A DNA stretch of 8,841 nt from an uncultured Neomegalonema sp. Lineage in GTDB: Bacteria > Pseudomonadota > Alphaproteobacteria > Rhodobacterales > Rhodobacteraceae. The stretch spans positions 1-8,841 of the forward strand of contig CALFWP010000167.1 in NCBI GenBank assembly GCA_937927905.1, given 5' to 3'. Every line of letters begins with the position of its first letter. Position 1 is the first letter of the stretch. Made by a program: the position numbers and the translations under genes. Of the stretch, positions 7,066-8,841 are shown in pieces. Below the pieces are notes generated by a model. It saw only the letters and a list, made by a program, of their open reading frames with translations, ran no database searches and had not been told where the DNA came from.

Positions 7066-8591
7066 GTCAGCCCTTTGCGATGAGCCGTATTGAGGGCCGC
7101 TCGGTCCCGGATATGATTGACTGGCATGCACAGGCCAGACCGAACCGCGTGTTTTTGATCGATCCCGATGCGCGTCGCACCATTACGTATCGCGACCTGC
7201 AAACCGCCGCAAAAGCCTTTGCCGCTAATTTGTATAAGCAGGGTATCGAACCGGGCAGTACGGTCGGTTATGCCATGAAAAATGGTGCGGATGCGGTGCT
7301 GGTGCTGCTCGGCTGTCTCTACGGCGGGTATACCGCGACGGCCATCAATCTCGTGTCGGGTGTATCCACTATTACATACGTCCTTGAGCATTCTGCGGTT
7401 GAAATCGTTTTTGTTAATGACAGCACTGAGGCCCTGGTACGCGAAGCGACGGCGGAGTTGGGCAATCCTCCCCTATCCGTGACTGTATCTGCGGATTGGT
7501 TTGAAGGTACAGATGATACATTACCGGTCGCCGGTGTGAACAGCGGTACCGACGGGTTGCTGATGTATACCTCCGGCACGACCGGAAAACCGAAAGGCGT
7601 GGTTCTGACTCATCAGAGCCTGCTTGCAGGGGGCGGAAACACGGCTTTAGCGCATCAGTTGACCAAAAAGGACCGCGCACTTTGTGTGCTGCCGGTTTAT
7701 CATATCAACGGGTTGTGTGTGACGATTATGGGGCCTTTGGCTTCGGGCGGTAGTGTGGTGATGCCCGGCAAGTTTTCGGTTGCGGCATTCTGGGACCATC
7801 TGCGGGACCATGCCTGTTCATGGTTTTCCGTGGTTCCGACGCAAATATCCTATCTTTTACATCAGACAACGCCGGAGACGGCATTACCGGCGCTGCGCTT
7901 CGGGCGCTCGGCCTCTGCGCCCCTGTCACCGGATGTGCAGTCCGCCTTTGAAACCAAATTCGGTGTTCCGATTATTGAGACCATGGGCCTGACTGAAACG
8001 GCAGCGCCGATTTTATCCAATCCCTTGCCTCCCGGCGTCCACAAAATCGGTTCTCCCGGCATTGCCTTCGGGAATGAAGTTCTGATTGCCAACACCGATC
8101 TGAATGAACTTCCGCATGGTGAAGAGGGCGAGGTGCTTGTACGCGGCCCCAATGTCATGCGGGGATACCGCAACAATCCCGAGGCAACGGCCGCCTCTCT
8201 GACACCGGATGGCTGGTTGCGTACTGGGGATCTGGGTAAAATGGATGCTGACGGGTATGTGTTTATTACAGGACGCCTCAAGGAACTGATTATCAAGGGC
8301 GGTGAAAACATTGCGCCCAGAGAAGTTGATGATGCGCTTTATTCGCATCCGGATGTGATTGAGGCCGCTGCGTTTGCGCAAGCATGTGAAAATTACGGCC
8401 AAACTGTTGAGGCAGGCGTTGTCGTGCGTGATGGAACCGGTCTGACCGAGGGTGATCTGATCGAGCTGTGCCGGTCTAAGGTCGGGGCATTCAAAGCTCC
8501 TGACCGTATCCATTTTTTCCCTGAGCTGCCGAAAGGCCCATCGGGCAAAATACTGCGCCGGAAAGTTGCGGATACAGCCTCCGGATTGTGA
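7062..8591 (+). CDS. sauT: AMP-forming acyl-CoA synthetase, probably sulfoacetate-CoA ligase SauT
   Basis: The 509-residue protein is a complete member of the ANL (acyl-CoA synthetase/AMP-binding) superfamily. Visible motifs in order are the ATP P-loop YTSGTTGKPKG (169-179), ETMGLTETAAP (306-316), GWLRTGDLG with the ribose-binding aspartate D390, the hinge motif GRLKELIIKGGENIAP (404-419), and the C-terminal GPSGKILRR with the predicted catalytic lysine K496. No core motif is missing. It activates a carboxylate with ATP and CoA in the cytoplasm. Adjacent to a SauS-like dehydrogenase and a carboxylate importer, the likely reaction is sulfoacetate to sulfoacetyl-CoA. The superfamily is broad, and sequence inspection alone cannot exclude a short-chain, dicarboxylate or aryl acid ligase. 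It starts at ATG 7062, overlapping the dehydrogenase stop as ATGA, with AGGCGG at 7049-7054 upstream. ATG 7080 is an in-frame alternative that lacks a ribosome site. It is the last gene of the operon. Confidence 0.72.
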   Translation: MSQPFAMSRIEGRSVPDMIDWHAQARPNRVFLIDPDARRTITYRDLQTAAKAFAANLYKQGIEPGSTVGYAMKNGADAVLVLLGCLYGGYTATAINLVSGVSTITYVLEHSAVEIVFVNDSTEALVREATAELGNPPLSVTVSADWFEGTDDTLPVAGVNSGTDGLLMYTSGTTGKPKGVVLTHQSLLAGGGNTALAHQLTKKDRALCVLPVYHINGLCVTIMGPLASGGSVVMPGKFSVAAFWDHLRDHACSWFSVVPTQISYLLHQTTPETALPALRFGRSASAPLSPDVQSAFETKFGVPIIETMGLTETAAPILSNPLPPGVHKIGSPGIAFGNEVLIANTDLNELPHGEEGEVLVRGPNVMRGYRNNPEATAASLTPDGWLRTGDLGKMDADGYVFITGRLKELIIKGGENIAPREVDDALYSHPDVIEAAAFAQACENYGQTVEAGVVVRDGTGLTEGDLIELCRSKVGAFKAPDRIHFFPELPKGPSGKILRRKVADTASGL

Positions 8592-8621
8592 TTCGTTGCG
8601 GTGTGAAAGTATCCGGTTTTT
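8581..8621 (+). terminator. Weak candidate terminator at the end of the operon
   Basis: CCGGAT (8581-8586) and ATCCGG (8611-8616) are perfect complements, and five T (8617-8621) follow directly. The arms are only 6 bp, the loop is 24 bases, and the left arm overlaps the last codons of the ligase gene. The structure has the right order of elements for Rho-independent termination but would be weak. Confidence 0.35.
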
Positions 8622-8841
8622 GCTTTTGGCGATGATTGTCATTTAAGGTGATACACTTTGCGGGGTCCTTTTATGGGACAGTCACGCATAGTTCATAATA
8701 CATTTTTGCTGCCGAAGATGTGACCATAGCGGCATTTACAAGTGTTAATTGCAGTGTTTTTCTGGGTTTGTGAGCATTACATCCGGCGCTTGTTAACCTT
8801 CTGTTTAGAATAAACACACCTGATGTTTACGAAGTACGGCC
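8592..8841. other. Non-coding tail after the operon
   Basis: No gene is recognised on either strand in the last 250 bases; base composition turns AT-rich, as in the first 224. It contains a short perfect inverted repeat TGTTTA-GAA-TAAACA (8802-8816), with TTAACC just upstream (8793-8798). This may be the control region of a gene beyond the window. No xsc (sulfoacetaldehyde acetyltransferase) start is visible. Confidence 0.5.

Noticed and set aside
6415..7131. Long - strand open frame (238 codons) antisense to the dehydrogenase gene
   Set aside because: It is a shadow frame opposite a fully motif-supported gene, with no recognisable family features.
1361..8841. Genomic island with integrase and flanking attachment repeats at the tRNA
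   Set aside because: No integrase gene and no repeat of the tRNA 3' end is visible, so only the adjacency is reported.

Overview
The window looks like chromosomal DNA of an alphaproteobacterium, probably a Rhodobacterales (Roseobacter-type) organism of moderate GC content. This is inferred from three things: a protein with two cold-shock domains next to a secreted DUF192 protein and a tRNA-Pro gene, a tripartite tricarboxylate (TTT) transporter, and an organosulfonate-type catabolic gene pair. No phage, insertion sequence, integrase, CRISPR array or toxin-antitoxin gene is visible.

Layout. Positions 1-224 are AT-rich and non-coding. Positions 225-1221 hold two housekeeping genes on the + strand (double cold-shock-domain protein; exported DUF192 protein), both apparently starting with TTG. 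A complete tRNA-Pro(TGG) follows at 1282-1358. Two bases after its CCA end begins the 3' end of a LacI-family regulator on the - strand (1361-2401). A 93-bp divergent control region with a LacI-type palindrome and a further inverted half-site (2402-2494) separates the regulator from a five-gene + strand operon: tctA, tctB, tctC, an acylating aldehyde dehydrogenase (SauS-like) and an AMP-forming acyl-CoA synthetase (SauT-like). The last 250 bases hold no recognisable gene.

How the genes probably work together. A periplasmic binding protein (TctC) captures a small anionic carboxylate and the TctA/TctB membrane complex imports it. The ligase (7062-8591) activates it to a CoA thioester and the CoA-acylating dehydrogenase (5641-7065) reduces the thioester to the aldehyde. 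A ligase coupled to an acylating dehydrogenase is the hallmark of sulfoacetate catabolism (SauS/SauT), where sulfoacetate goes via sulfoacetyl-CoA to sulfoacetaldehyde. The reading offered here is a sulfoacetate uptake and activation operon in which a TTT transporter takes the place of the MFS permease SauU, under a local LacI-type regulator. The substrate is inferred from family resemblance and gene pairing, not proven. The enzyme that would desulfonate sulfoacetaldehyde (Xsc) is not in the window.

The most interesting points are the transporter and enzyme combination, the composite operator, the perfect hairpin between tctC and the dehydrogenase gene, and the position of the catabolic module directly against the 3' end of a tRNA gene.
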